A stretch of 64,000 bases of DNA from Demequina sp. NBRC 110051 (GCF_002090055.1 NZ_BBRH01000008.1:171810-235809), one strand, 5' to 3'; shown: positions 35,768 through 44,803, numbered from the stretch's first letter. Numbers and translations: made by a program. Notes: a model not told the origin generated them from the letters alone.

Positions 35768-36490
35768 AGCGACGCCGAGCCCTTCAAGGAGATCCCCGAG
35801 TCGATCTTTTCCGACGACGACGGCTCGGCCGATGCCCACCTGGCGCAGGCCCTCATCCGCCACTCGCGCGGCAAGGCCCCACTGGCCGATGTCGTGGACG
35901 CGCTCGCCTACGCACGCGTGCTGATTCCCGTGCTCGCCCAGGGGGAGCAGCGTCACGTCGGCAAGCACGGGCTCGAGCAGGACGCGGTGGCGTCCACCGG
36001 CGTGGTGGCGGTGCAGATGCCCGACGGCCGCGCCGCGCTCCCGGTGTTCACCGACGTAGACGCCGTCCAGGCCTGGAACACCGAGGCGCGGCCCATCCCC
36101 GCGGAGGGTCCGCGCGCGGCCCTCGCGGCGATCGCCGAGGGATGGTCGTCGCTCGTCGTGAACCCCGGCATGGAGACCGTGCTGATCCCGCGTCCGGCGG
36201 TGTGGGCGCTCGGTCAGGGCCAGCCCTGGCGGCCAGCGATCGTCGATGGTGCGGTGAGCGAGGACATTCGTGACGCGGTCATGTCGGCGGTGTCGCTGGA
36301 CGACGCGCTGAGGGCAGTGGACGCAGTGCCCGGCAGGGGAGCAGAGGTCGCCGTGGTGCTGAGCCTCGTCCCCGGCCTGACTCAACCCGAGGTCAACGGC
36401 GTGGTGGAGCGCGTGCAGCGCGAGCTTGCACACTCGGACGTGGTGGCACAGCGCATCGACTCGCTCGAGCTGAGGCTCGCGACCGCCTAG
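35765..36490 (+). CDS. SseB-family protein
   Basis: A 241-residue soluble protein of the SseB N-terminal-domain family (ALAYARVLIPVLA, then DGRAALPVFTDVDAVQAW and SLVVNPGMETVLIPRPAVWAL). The family is named after a Salmonella protein but is widespread in actinobacteria with unknown function. The start is set by the leaderless -10. The stop codon lies in the first copy of an 18-bp tandem duplication. Confidence 0.82.
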   Translation: MSDAEPFKEIPESIFSDDDGSADAHLAQALIRHSRGKAPLADVVDALAYARVLIPVLAQGEQRHVGKHGLEQDAVASTGVVAVQMPDGRAALPVFTDVDAVQAWNTEARPIPAEGPRAALAAIAEGWSSLVVNPGMETVLIPRPAVWALGQGQPWRPAIVDGAVSEDIRDAVMSAVSLDDALRAVDAVPGRGAEVAVVLSLVPGLTQPEVNGVVERVQRELAHSDVVAQRIDSLELRLATA

Positions 36491-36515
36491 ATCCGCGCGA
36501 CCGCCTAGATCCGCG
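36481..36515 (+). repeat. 18-bp tandem duplication over the sseB stop
   Basis: GACCGCCTAGATCCGCGC at 36481-36498 is followed directly by a second copy at 36499-36515 (17 bases match). The first copy contains the sseB stop codon. Such a duplication is likely recent. Confidence 0.8.
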
Positions 36516-36537
36516 ACCGCGCGTCGTGGAGAACGCC

Positions 36538-37317
36538 TCAGTTGACGCCGGCCGCCGCGCCGGAACCGCTCGAAGCCGCAGCGCATGACGACGACTGGGG
36601 CACCAGCAGCTTGGGCTGAGCCATGAGTGAGTTCAGCATCGACACGGGGACGATGAAGCTCTGGTTCGCGTCGTTTTTGGCGTAGACCACACCCACGACC
36701 TCGCCGTCCTCGTTGAGCACCGGCGAGCCGGACGACCCCGGCTGCACCACGGCCGTCGTGGCCAGCACGGTGCCCACCGCTCCGCCGCTGTTGTTCTCGA
36801 CCGGGTCCGTGGTCGCGCCGAGCACCACGCCCGTCGTCGTCGTGAGGCGCCCGCCGTTCGGGTATCCCACTACCGTGATCGCGTCGCCCTCCTCGGGGTC
36901 CTCCTGGGCGAGCGCCGCGAAGGCGCCACCCATCGCGGTGGTGGTCTTGAGGATGGCGAGGTCCGCGACGGTGGTGACCTCGGCGGCCTCGACGTCGATG
37001 ACGCGGCCGTCGTGGGTCGAGATCTCGAGCGTTGCGGAGTCGTTAATCACATGGCGGTTCGTGACCAGCGTGAAGGCGTCGAGCGCAAAGCCGGAGCCCG
37101 TCGTGACGGCGCCGCAGCCGCTGTTGCGCACGCGCACGGTCATCCGCTGCGCCGCGGAGAAGCCGTCGGGAGACAGGGCCACATTGTTCTGCTCGGGCGC
37201 CGCGGAGGGCGAGGGCACCCAGTCCGTGGGCATCGCGCCCGGGGTGGCGGGCAGGGCGGCACAGCCGCTGAGCGCCAGTGCGCTCGCGGCGGCTGCCACC
37301 ACCAGGGCGCGTCTCAC
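36538..37317 (-). CDS. Lipoprotein trypsin-like serine protease
   Basis: A 259-residue extracytoplasmic protease of the S1/HtrA type without PDZ domain. It has a signal sequence with lipobox LALSGC (Cys near residue 17). The triad is His in VTNRHVIND, Asp in VADLAILK and Ser in QPGSSGSPVLNE. GTG 37317 overlaps the stop of the upstream coiled-coil membrane gene (GTGA), so the two are probably co-translated and may work together. Substrate unknown. Confidence 0.85.
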   Translation of the reverse strand: MRRALVVAAAASALALSGCAALPATPGAMPTDWVPSPSAAPEQNNVALSPDGFSAAQRMTVRVRNSGCGAVTTGSGFALDAFTLVTNRHVINDSATLEISTHDGRVIDVEAAEVTTVADLAILKTTTAMGGAFAALAQEDPEEGDAITVVGYPNGGRLTTTTGVVLGATTDPVENNSGGAVGTVLATTAVVQPGSSGSPVLNEDGEVVGVVYAKNDANQSFIVPVSMLNSLMAQPKLLVPQSSSCAAASSGSGAAAGVN

Positions 37318-38171
37318 TCCGTCAGCGCTCCCTGGAAGCGGACGGTCGCGGCATCGGCGTTGTCGCACAGGTCGGACACGTTGGACGCGTATTCGGCGAT
37401 CTGCTCCGGGTCGTACTCGTCCTCGGGCGCCTCAAGGTAGGTCGTGAGCTGCTCGAGCCCGTCGATGCAGGAGTTCAGCGTGGCCGTCGCGGCCTGGCCC
37501 AGGCTCAGCGTCTCCTCGAGCGTGGTGATGACCTGGCTGGTGAGCTCCTGCGAGTCCAGCGCGGCCGCCTTCTCCGCGGAAACATCGGTGAGGCGGTCGT
37601 TCGAGGTGGACAGCTGCTGCGACAGCAGATCCACTTCCTGCTGTTTTTCGGTGAGGTTCTGCTGCACGCTCGCGATCTGCTCGCCCAGGTCGTAGTTGGC
37701 GGTGGTGACGTCGTCCGAGTACGCCTGCCATTCCTCGTTGATCTGCCACATGCGCCAGCCCAGGTAGCCGGCGCCGATCAGCGCCACGCCCAGGACGCAC
37801 GTCGCGATGATCCACGGCCGGCGCGGCTTGGGCGGATAAACCGGACCGATCACCGGCAGCGCGCCCGTGATCGGGTTCGCCTCGCCGATCACGGGGATGG
37901 GTCCGGTAGGGGAGTAGCGCTCGAGACCCGCGGTCGCTGGGACGGCCGATGCCGTGGCTGGCTTCTCCTCGTTGTCCTCAGCGGGTGACGGCTCGTCCTC
38001 GATGAACGGGTCGGGGTCGTCGTCCGGCGGTACCTCGGTGGGTTCCTCGCTCGGGTCCCGCCGCGGCAGGATGATCGTGTCTTCGTCGTCGCGGTCCGCG
38101 TCGAGCATGGGCCCGTCGCCGACGGAAGGGGTGGTTCCCTCGTCGGTAGTCGCGTCCTGCGAACGAGTCAT
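37314..38171 (-). CDS. Membrane protein with acidic N-terminal tail and extracellular coiled coil
   Basis: A 285-residue hypothetical protein. Residues 1-118 are acidic, Pro-rich and probably disordered, and include a GGCCGATGCCGTGG motif (37944-37957) that encodes Ala/Thr-rich sequence. A membrane segment (WIIATCVLGVALIGAGYLGW, about 120-140) is followed by a coiled coil of about 100 residues, then two Cys in a helical end. It sits between DUF1844 and the protease in one minus-strand operon. Confidence 0.75.
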   Translation of the reverse strand: MTRSQDATTDEGTTPSVGDGPMLDADRDDEDTIILPRRDPSEEPTEVPPDDDPDPFIEDEPSPAEDNEEKPATASAVPATAGLERYSPTGPIPVIGEANPITGALPVIGPVYPPKPRRPWIIATCVLGVALIGAGYLGWRMWQINEEWQAYSDDVTTANYDLGEQIASVQQNLTEKQQEVDLLSQQLSTSNDRLTDVSAEKAAALDSQELTSQVITTLEETLSLGQAATATLNSCIDGLEQLTTYLEAPEDEYDPEQIAEYASNVSDLCDNADAATVRFQGALTE

Positions 38172-38549
38172 CTAGCTCACTGCCCCCGTGTACTTCTCTC
38201 CCGGGCCTTCGCCCAGCGCATCGGGAACCACTGAGGCCTCCCGGAACGCCAACTGTACGCTGCGCAGTCCGTCACGCAACGCTCGTGCATGAGTGTCGCC
38301 AAGATCCGGGGCGGACGCCGTAATGAGGCCTGCCAGGGCGTTGATGAGGGTGCGCGCCTCGTCGAGGTCCTGGTGCTGCTCACCGTCCTCGGCAAGTCCG
38401 CAACGGAGCGCGGCGGCGCTCAACAGATGAACGCTTACCGTAGAGATAAGTTCCACGGCGTTGACCTCGGCGAGATCACGGGCGGCGGAGGCGGAGGCAT
38501 CGGCCTCGGAATCGCCGAACGAGAAGCGGCGGGGCATATCAGACGTCAT
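38172..38549 (-). CDS. DUF1844 domain protein
   Basis: A 125-residue protein of the DUF1844 family ([22 protein letters not shown] then [13 protein letters not shown]), common next to infC in actinobacteria; function unknown. ATG 38549 is used because the domain follows after a short acidic-Ala stretch. It ends directly before the start of the coiled-coil gene. It is divergent from infC. Confidence 0.85.
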   Translation of the reverse strand: MTSDMPRRFSFGDSEADASASAARDLAEVNAVELISTVSVHLLSAAALRCGLAEDGEQHQDLDEARTLINALAGLITASAPDLGDTHARALRDGLRSVQLAFREASVVPDALGEGPGEKYTGAVS

Positions 38550-38554
38550 CGTGC

Positions 38555-38774
38555 TATCCTTGTGAGTCGACCGGCTGGGGAATGGATCCCCGGCGCGCAA
38601 GCGGAGTCCACCTCCCACCCTAGGGCCAGTCAATGGGCCGGGGTTCCAGGTCGCGGCACAGGTGGTGTGAAAACACCGCAGGCGCCGCAATCATGGTGGC
38701 CCTCGTCTGCGTTCGGACGAGGGCCTTTTCCTTTGTCCGGCGAGCGAACAGGTACTCGACAAGAAGGAGCCACC
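38555..38774 (+). promoter_or_regulatory. Structured leader and attenuator of infC-rpmI-rplT
   Basis: A -10-like TATCCT (38555-38560) opens a leader of about 208 bases. It contains a small hairpin with a GAAA tetraloop (GGTGT 38664-38668, ACACC 38673-38677). A 10-bp perfect stem follows, GGCCCTCGTC (38698-38707) with GACGAGGGCC (38716-38725), then TTTTCCTTT. The last hairpin has the form of an intrinsic terminator 45 bases ahead of infC, so attenuation is likely. Confidence 0.7.
38698..38729 (+). terminator. Attenuator hairpin upstream of infC
   Basis: Perfect 10-bp GC-rich stem, 8-base loop, then TTTT, inside the infC leader. Confidence 0.7.
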
Positions 38775-39398
38775 ATCAACGAGCCCCGCATCAACGATCG
38801 CATCCGCGTTCCGGAAGTCCGCCTCGTGGGCCCTCAGGGCGAACAGGTCGGCATCGTCCGTATCGAGGATGCGCTCCGTCTGGCGCAGGAGTCAGAGCTC
38901 GACCTGGTCGAGGTCGCTCCGAACTCGCGGCCTCCGGTCGCCAAGCTCATGGACTACGGCAAGTTCAAGTACGAGGCGGCGGTGAAGGCGCGCGAGGCGC
39001 GTCGTAACCAGGCCAACACCGAGATCAAGGAAATGCGTTTCCGTCTCAAGATCGATGAGCACGACTACGAGACCAAGAAGGGCCACGTCATCCGCTTCCT
39101 TAAGGGCGGCGACAAGGTCAAGGTCACGATCATGTTCCGCGGTCGCGAGCAGTCCCGTCCCGAGATGGGCCGCCGCCTGCTGCTGAAGCTGGCGGAGGAA
39201 CTCGAGGAGTACGGCGTCGTCGAGAACATGCCCTCGCAGGAGGGACGCAACATGTCGCTCGTCCTCGGTCCTCTGAAGAAGAAGTCGGAGGCCAAGGAGG
39301 AGCAGCGCGTCGCACGCGAGGCCAAGAAGGCCGCCGACCGTGCGGACCGCGAGCAGCGCGCCGCGGCCAAGACGGCCAAGCAGACGTCCGGCGAATAA
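38775..39398 (+). CDS. infC: translation initiation factor IF-3 (ATC start)
   Basis: IF-3 binds the 30S subunit and rejects mispaired starts. No ATG or GTG precedes the conserved N terminus [20 protein letters not shown]; the codon in the right place is ATC at 38775, with AAGGAG six bases upstream. Rare ATT/ATC starts are known for infC and allow self-regulation. The 207-residue product has the N domain, the basic helical linker ([15 protein letters not shown]), and the C domain ([17 protein letters not shown]). A Lys/Ala-rich tail of about 30 residues is added. It is first in an operon with rpmI and rplT. Confidence 0.92.
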   Translation: MNEPRINDRIRVPEVRLVGPQGEQVGIVRIEDALRLAQESELDLVEVAPNSRPPVAKLMDYGKFKYEAAVKAREARRNQANTEIKEMRFRLKIDEHDYETKKGHVIRFLKGGDKVKVTIMFRGREQSRPEMGRRLLLKLAEELEEYGVVENMPSQEGRNMSLVLGPLKKKSEAKEEQRVAREAKKAADRADREQRAAAKTAKQTSGE

Positions 39399-39461
39399 GC
39401 CGGTCCCATTCGTGCTCGATCCCCGCAGGGGGTGACGGCCTGAAGTCAGAAAGGGCAGAAC

Positions 39462-39656
39462 ATGCCGAAGAACAAGACCCACTCGGGCGCCAAGAAGCGC
39501 TTCAAGCTCACCGGCACCGGCAAGGTGAAGCACTCGCACGCCATGAACGTGCACAAGTTCGAGGAGAAGACGTCCTCGCGTAAGCGCCGCGTGGCGCAGG
39601 ACGCGATCCTGTCGGACGCCGACTCGAAGAAGATCAAGAAGCTGCTGGGCAAGTAA
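39462..39656 (+). CDS. rpmI: 50S ribosomal protein L35
   Basis: 64-residue basic ribosomal protein, starting MPKNKTHSGAKKRFKLTGTGKVKH, fully typical. GAAAGGG precedes the ATG. It lies between infC and rplT. Confidence 0.97.
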   Translation: MPKNKTHSGAKKRFKLTGTGKVKHSHAMNVHKFEEKTSSRKRRVAQDAILSDADSKKIKKLLGK

Positions 39657-39681
39657 GGCCCGAGGAACCAAGGAGTAACAC

Positions 39682-40062
39682 ATGGCACGCGTCAAGCGGG
39701 CAGTTAACGCCCAGAAGAAGCGCCGTAGCACCCTCGAGCGCGCCCACGGCTACCGTGGCCAGCGCTCGCGTCTGTACCGCAAGGCCAAGGAGCAGGTCAC
39801 TCACTCCATGGTGTACGCCTACGGCGACCGCCGTAAGCGCAAGGGTGACTTCCGCAAGCTGTGGATCCAGCGCATCAACGCTGCGGCCCGCGCGAACGGC
39901 ATGACCTACAACCGCTTCATCCAGGGCCTCAAGGCCGCTGAGATCGAGGTGGACCGCCGCATGCTCGCCGAGCTTGCTGTGAACGACGAGGCCGCCTTCG
40001 CCGTGCTCGTGGAGACCGCCAAGAAGGCGCTCCCCGAGGACGTCAACGCACCCGCCGCGTAA
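39682..40062 (+). CDS. rplT: 50S ribosomal protein L20
   Basis: 126-residue basic protein needed for early 50S assembly, with [30 protein letters not shown] and [23 protein letters not shown] precedes the ATG. In some bacteria L20 represses this operon through the leader; whether that applies here is unknown. Confidence 0.97.
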   Translation: MARVKRAVNAQKKRRSTLERAHGYRGQRSRLYRKAKEQVTHSMVYAYGDRRKRKGDFRKLWIQRINAAARANGMTYNRFIQGLKAAEIEVDRRMLAELAVNDEAAFAVLVETAKKALPEDVNAPAA

Positions 40063-40073
40063 GTCTCACTCGC

Positions 40074-40913
40074 ATGACAGGACGCCCCGCCACGCTCGAC
40101 GACCTCGTGCTGACCTTGGAAAACACCAAGGCCGAGCGCATCAAGAAGGTCGCAGCCCTGGCGGGGCGTCCTCAGCGTTCCCGGGCCGGCATGCTGCTAG
40201 TCGAGGGACCGCAGGCGGTGCGCGAGGCCGTGCGCTTCGCCGCCGATCGCGTGCGTGACGTCTACCTCAGCGAGGACGCCCACGCCCGCCACCCCGAGAT
40301 CGCCTCCGAGGCGATCGGCGCGGGGCTCTACGTCCACCTTGGCACGCCCCAGGTGCTCGACGCGATGAGCACGGACGCCCAGGGCGTCGTGGCCGTCGTG
40401 GCCGATGCCGGGGTCGCCCTGGACGCCGTCCTCGCCTCCCAGCCGCGCCTCGTCGCCGTGCTGAGCAACGTGCGCGACCCCGGTAATGCCGGCACGGTCA
40501 TTCGTGCGGCCGATGCCGCTGGCGCCGACGCGATCATCCTCGCCGGCCAGTCGGTGGACCCGGGCAATCCCAAGGTCATCCGCGCCACGGCCGGCAGCAT
40601 CTTCCACCTTCCCGTGGTGCGCGCGCTGCCGCTCGAGGACGCCGCGACCGAACTGTCCGCCGCGGGCCTCAGCCTCTTGGCCGCCGACGGCTCCGGCACG
40701 GCAGTGTTGGGTTCCGAGGGCGCCGACGCGGCGGTGCTCGCCGGGCCCACCGCGTGGGTGTTCGGCAACGAGGCCTGGGGCCTCACCGAGGATGACCTCG
40801 CCCTCATGGACCAGGTGGTACGCATCCCGATCTACGGCGCCGCCGAGAGTCTCAACCTCGCCACCGCCGCTGCGGTGTGCCTCTACGCGTCTGCGACCGC
40901 CCAGCGCGCGTAG
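40074..40913 (+). CDS. SpoU/TrmH-family RNA 2'-O-methyltransferase
   Basis: A 279-residue SAM-dependent methyltransferase with an N-terminal substrate-binding domain (RSRAGMLLVEGPQAVREAV) and the knotted SPOUT domain. Motif 1 is NVRDPGNAGTVIRAADAAGAD, motif 2 VFGNEAWGL and motif 3 AESLNLATAAAVCLY. It begins 11 bases after rplT, a usual neighbour, and most likely modifies 23S rRNA; the position modified is not known. Confidence 0.9.
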   Translation: MTGRPATLDDLVLTLENTKAERIKKVAALAGRPQRSRAGMLLVEGPQAVREAVRFAADRVRDVYLSEDAHARHPEIASEAIGAGLYVHLGTPQVLDAMSTDAQGVVAVVADAGVALDAVLASQPRLVAVLSNVRDPGNAGTVIRAADAAGADAIILAGQSVDPGNPKVIRATAGSIFHLPVVRALPLEDAATELSAAGLSLLAADGSGTAVLGSEGADAAVLAGPTAWVFGNEAWGLTEDDLALMDQVVRIPIYGAAESLNLATAAAVCLYASATAQRA

Positions 40914-40970
40914 CGCCCGTGTGATCTTTCTCACCGCCTCAGGCGTCAGGGGTCCTATATGGGCGCCGCC

Positions 40971-40984
40971 TACCGTGGAGCATG
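40971..40984 (+). promoter_or_regulatory. Promoter of the first GGDEF gene (TACCGT)
   Basis: TACCGT at 40971-40976 lies five bases before ATG 40982, at near-leaderless distance. Confidence 0.35.
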
Positions 40985-42586
40985 GTCCACGACACGTCGC
41001 ACGGTAAGGGGATGTCATTCTTGACGCCCCGGCTGCTGCTGACGGTCGCCGTGGTGCTCATGGGTGTCCAACTGCTGATCATCGTGATCGCGTGGGGCAT
41101 GGCCGTGCGCGACCTTTCCAGCACCGCGCGAGAACAGATGGACCGCAGCGGAAGCCTCGTCACGGAGCGCGTGGTGGAGACCGGCGAGGCCGCCCTCACT
41201 GCGGTCGAGATCGCGGCCTCCCAGTTCGCCCCGCCTGACGAGGACTTCGACGCCGAGGTGCTCACCCGGGTGGTCGGCGAGGCCTTCCTCTACCTGTCGA
41301 GCGTCGCCCACGTCGAGGCGAGCTATATCGCCTACCCCGACGGTAGTTTCGCGACGCTTCAGCGCACCGATACGGGGTTTCGCTCGATGGTGCGGCACGG
41401 CGATGGCGGTGAGGTCCTCGCGGCCTCGTACACCGATCGATTCGAGGTCACCGCGAGCGGCATTGTCCCGTTCCGGCAGACGGACCCCCGTGACCGCGCG
41501 TGGTTCGCGCAGGGATGCGCGAGTGCAGAGGCCTTGCTCGTGGGGCCCTACGTCGGCGCCGACGGCGACGTCGCGGTGACCGCGACGCAGGGCGTCTGCG
41601 ATGAGGACGGCACGGTGCAGGCGGTCATCGCCGTCGATCTCAGCACGTCCGCACTGACCGCCGCGCTCGATGCCATTCCCTACGGCGAGACGTCCCGCGC
41701 CGTCATCACGGACGTCGACGGCAACGTCGCGGCGTGGACGTCGAACCTCGACGCTCAGGTGACCGCCGCCGTCGACCAGGAGGGCGACGTGCCCACGCTC
41801 GCGCAGGTGGGCATGGACCGCGAGGCCGACGAGGACGCCGTGGTGTGGGACATCGCCATAGGCGACGGCGACTGGCTCGTGCACGCTGAGATGGCGGACA
41901 CCGCCGCCATGCGCGACGTCAGCACGTACCAAAGCACTGTCTTTTGGGCGCTCGGCGCCACCGCCATCGTCACGGTTGCGCTCGTGGTGGTGGCCCTCGT
42001 GGTGCGCCATCCCATGGCCCGCCTCGAGAAGGCTGCGAGCACGGACCCCCTCACGGGTTTGGCCAACCGCGCGTCGCTGTTGCTGCAGGGCCGCGAGGTC
42101 GCACGGGCTTTTGAGCGCAACGGCGGCACCCTCGTGGCGTGTGTCATGGACCTCGACGGGTTCAAGGCGCTGAACGACCGCTGGGGCCATGCCGCGGGCG
42201 ACGACACCCTCGTGGCGGTCGCCGATGCCATGCGCGAGTGGATCCGTGTCGACGAGGTCGCGTCGCGCACCGGCGGAGACGAGTTTGTGGTGCTCCTCCA
42301 CCGCCGCGACCGCGACGATCCGGTCGCGGTCGCGGGCGAACTGCGCTCCCTTGCCGCCGCGGCGGCCACTGCCGCGATGCCTCGCGTCCCTGCCGTCGCC
42401 TCCACTCGCGCGGAGGCCTCGGATGCCGACGAGTGGCGCGTGGGCGTGACCATCGGCGTGGCGGTGCAGGTCACCGGCCGAGTCGATCTCACGGAACTGA
42501 TCGGTACGGCGGACGCGGCACTGGTCGACGGCAAGAGCCGCGCTAAGGGCGAGGTCTACCTGGCGGGTAGCCCCACCGGCGAGTGA
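40982..42586 (+). CDS. Membrane diguanylate cyclase 1 (Cache-like sensor, GGDEF)
   Basis: A 534-residue signalling protein. N-terminal membrane segment (LLLTVAVVLMGVQLLIIVIAW, about 16-36), extracellular sensor of about 290 residues with dCache-like features (YIAYPDGSFATL, RDRAWFAQG, VTATQGVCDEDG). A second membrane segment lies at about 320-345, then a GGDEF domain with TDPLTGLANR and GGDEF at 431-435, so active c-di-GMP synthesis is expected. The inhibitory I-site reads RVDE rather than RxxD. It probably senses a small ligand outside the cell. Confidence 0.9.
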   Translation: MVHDTSHGKGMSFLTPRLLLTVAVVLMGVQLLIIVIAWGMAVRDLSSTAREQMDRSGSLVTERVVETGEAALTAVEIAASQFAPPDEDFDAEVLTRVVGEAFLYLSSVAHVEASYIAYPDGSFATLQRTDTGFRSMVRHGDGGEVLAASYTDRFEVTASGIVPFRQTDPRDRAWFAQGCASAEALLVGPYVGADGDVAVTATQGVCDEDGTVQAVIAVDLSTSALTAALDAIPYGETSRAVITDVDGNVAAWTSNLDAQVTAAVDQEGDVPTLAQVGMDREADEDAVVWDIAIGDGDWLVHAEMADTAAMRDVSTYQSTVFWALGATAIVTVALVVVALVVRHPMARLEKAASTDPLTGLANRASLLLQGREVARAFERNGGTLVACVMDLDGFKALNDRWGHAAGDDTLVAVADAMREWIRVDEVASRTGGDEFVVLLHRRDRDDPVAVAGELRSLAAAAATAAMPRVPAVASTRAEASDADEWRVGVTIGVAVQVTGRVDLTELIGTADAALVDGKSRAKGEVYLAGSPTGE

Positions 42587-42629
42587 CGAAGTCCACGCGG
42601 ATTCTGTTCGTGCCAGCGCGATCGCACCC

Positions 42630-42644
42630 TACGGTAGATCCGTG
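42630..42644 (+). promoter_or_regulatory. Leaderless promoter of the second GGDEF gene (TACGGT)
   Basis: TACGGT at 42630-42635, six bases, then GTG 42642; the predicted first transcribed base is the start codon. Confidence 0.45.
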
Positions 42645-44204
42645 CAGCCTCGACGACTCCTGATGCGATCACGTGGATACGTGATCGCGATCTCGCTGAT
42701 CGTCGCGATCGTCTTGATGCAGGCCATCGCCACCGTGACGGGGGTGGTGCTTGCCAACCGTCAACTCGATGCGGCCGCGCTCGACACCTACGGGTACGTG
42801 GGCGACCTCACCGAGGAGCGGGTAGCGCGGTACGCCGAGTCCGCACGTGATGTGGTGACCGGAACCGCCGTACAGGTGGCCAGCGACCCCGACGCCACGC
42901 GCGAGGACCTGGCGCAGGCGATGTATCAGCGCCTGGAACGCGAACAGGCGGTACGGGGCATCTATATCGGTTGGACCAACGGCGACTATTTGGTGGTCAG
43001 ACGCGACGGGGGTGGGTTCGAGGAGCACTACGGCGGCGCCGATGGCACGGCGGTCGGGATATCTCGCGACGGCGTTTTCGCTCCCCTGGGAGAGTCTGAG
43101 TCCCTGGTGGACTACGACCCGACTGTGCGGCCTTGGTACCAGCTGGGCGCGTCGCGCCTGGGAGTGTCGTGGACTGAGCCGTATATCGAGTTCGACACCG
43201 CGAACACGCTGGTCTCCGCGGCGCAGTCGGCCACCCGCGACGGTGAGGTGGTCGCGGTGGTGGGAGCCGACCTGAGCCTCGACGCGCTCGGCGGCATCCT
43301 CGACGACCTGCCGTACGGCGCGGGTGCCGAGGCCTTCGTCCTGAGTGACCTCCAGCAAGTGATTGCGGCGCCGAGCGCCTACACGGACACGCTGCAGGCC
43401 CTCGCGCAGGCCTCGGGTGAGGTCCCGACCGCGGGGGACATCGGGCTCGCTGTGTCGCCGCCGCCCAGTCGTTCCGACGCCACGGAGTTTTCTCGCGTGG
43501 GTTCGGACATTGTGCTCGACCGCACCTTCCCGGCCTCTGAGGGACTCGACTGGATCATCCACATCACCGCCGACGAGGCCCAGTTGTCTGCCGGTTTGGG
43601 CGGACTAGGCACCACGCTGGCGTGGATCACCGCGATGTCGCTGCTACTGCTCATCGGCGCCGCGGTGTTCGCGTGGCGGGTGCGTCACCCACTGCGTCGC
43701 CTGCGCGAGCGCGCCCTCACGGACCCGCTGACGGGCCTTACCAACCGCAGCGAACTCATGCGACGCGGGGGGATCGTCCTCACAGCCGCGACCTCGCGTG
43801 GCGAGCGCGTCCTCGTCACGACGCTCGACCTGGACCGGTTCAAGAGCCTGAACGACACCCACGGTCACGAGGTGGGGGACCGCGCGCTTATCGCCGTGGC
43901 CTTCGCGCTGCGCGCGTCGGTGCGTGACGGGGACGTGGTCGCGCGTCTTGGAGGCGACGAGTTCGTCACCGTTCAGGCGCTCCGACGCACGGACAACCCC
44001 ATGACCGTGGCGCGTCGCGTGCGCGACGAGGTCGAGCGCGAACTCCACACGCGCCTGTCGGGAACCGAGGAGGTCGGCGTGACGATGGGAATCGCGGAGT
44101 TCCTCGACGGCGACGCGAATCTGGGCGACCTCCTGAGGCGTGCCGACGCGGCGCTGATCCGTGGCAAGCGCGAGGCGAAGGGGACCGTTTACGGTCCAGG
44201 GTGA
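42642..44204 (+). CDS. Membrane diguanylate cyclase 2 (Cache-like sensor, GGDEF)
   Basis: A 520-residue paralogue of the preceding gene. Membrane segments at about 10-33 and 325-347 bracket an extracellular sensor domain (GIYIGWTNGDYLVVR, RPWYQLGASRLGVSWTEPYIEFDTANTLVSAA) of the dCache type. The GGDEF domain has TDPLTGLTNRSEL and GGDEF at 437-441, with an intact I-site RDGD nine residues before it, so product inhibition is likely. The GTG start is fixed by the leaderless promoter. Confidence 0.9.
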   Translation: MQPRRLLMRSRGYVIAISLIVAIVLMQAIATVTGVVLANRQLDAAALDTYGYVGDLTEERVARYAESARDVVTGTAVQVASDPDATREDLAQAMYQRLEREQAVRGIYIGWTNGDYLVVRRDGGGFEEHYGGADGTAVGISRDGVFAPLGESESLVDYDPTVRPWYQLGASRLGVSWTEPYIEFDTANTLVSAAQSATRDGEVVAVVGADLSLDALGGILDDLPYGAGAEAFVLSDLQQVIAAPSAYTDTLQALAQASGEVPTAGDIGLAVSPPPSRSDATEFSRVGSDIVLDRTFPASEGLDWIIHITADEAQLSAGLGGLGTTLAWITAMSLLLLIGAAVFAWRVRHPLRRLRERALTDPLTGLTNRSELMRRGGIVLTAATSRGERVLVTTLDLDRFKSLNDTHGHEVGDRALIAVAFALRASVRDGDVVARLGGDEFVTVQALRRTDNPMTVARRVRDEVERELHTRLSGTEEVGVTMGIAEFLDGDANLGDLLRRADAALIRGKREAKGTVYGPG

Positions 44205-44328
44205 CGCAAAGGCGGCGTGTACGCCGCCCGCCCAGCCACGGCATCGGCCGCCTGAACGGACCGGCGTCACATGGCGGCAACACGCCTGGTGCTAGCGTTG
44301 CCGCCAAACACATTGCAAAAGGCAGGTC
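44205..44328. other. Short intergenic region with GGCATCGGCC motif
   Basis: The 124-base gap carries CCACGGCATCGGCC at 44236-44249 within the longer shared form CCAGCCACGGCATCGGCCGC. GCTAGCGTTGCCGCC may hold a promoter for the next gene; nothing else is seen. Confidence 0.5.
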
Positions 44329-44784
44329 ATGGCAGGAAACCTCGTGCCCCTCAACGTTCCCAAGGCGACCGGAAAGGTCGAAATCAAGGGGGCGCAAGGC
44401 GTGTTCTATTCGATTCTTCTGAATGGCGAGCCGCTCAAGCGTCGCAAGGGGGCCTGGACCGTCCCGCTGCGCGGCGGCAAAGAATCCCGCATCATGGCCA
44501 GCGGCCTGTTGCCGGGCTTTCAGACGCTGACGCTCGACGGCGAGGAGATCTACCGGTTTGGGGCGCACGCCTCGCGCGCGGAGAAGATCGCGATGTTCGC
44601 GCCCTTGCTGCTCGTGCTGGGCGCCACCACGCTCGCGATGATTCTGGCCATTTTGCTGTTCTTCTCGTCGGTGCTGGTGGTCAAGAGCGACCAGATTCCC
44701 GCCAAGCTGCGGATGGCGCTGCCGCTGATCAACACGTGCGCGGGGGCGATGATTCTGGTGGGCCTGTCGGGCCTGTCCGGCTAA
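44329..44784 (+). CDS. Small membrane protein of unknown function
   Basis: A 151-residue protein not recognised. Residues 1-80 form a soluble beta-like part (ATGKVEIKGAQGVFYSILLNGEPLKRRKG). Three hydrophobic segments follow (IAMFAPLLLVLGATTLAMILAI, LLFFSSVLVV, and near the end ALPLINTCAGAMILVGL). AAAGGCAGG precedes the ATG. It is lodged between the second and third GGDEF genes; a shared role is a guess. Confidence 0.7.
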   Translation: MAGNLVPLNVPKATGKVEIKGAQGVFYSILLNGEPLKRRKGAWTVPLRGGKESRIMASGLLPGFQTLTLDGEEIYRFGAHASRAEKIAMFAPLLLVLGATTLAMILAILLFFSSVLVVKSDQIPAKLRMALPLINTCAGAMILVGLSGLSG

Positions 44785-44803
44785 GCCGCGCTCGAGCACC
44801 ACG

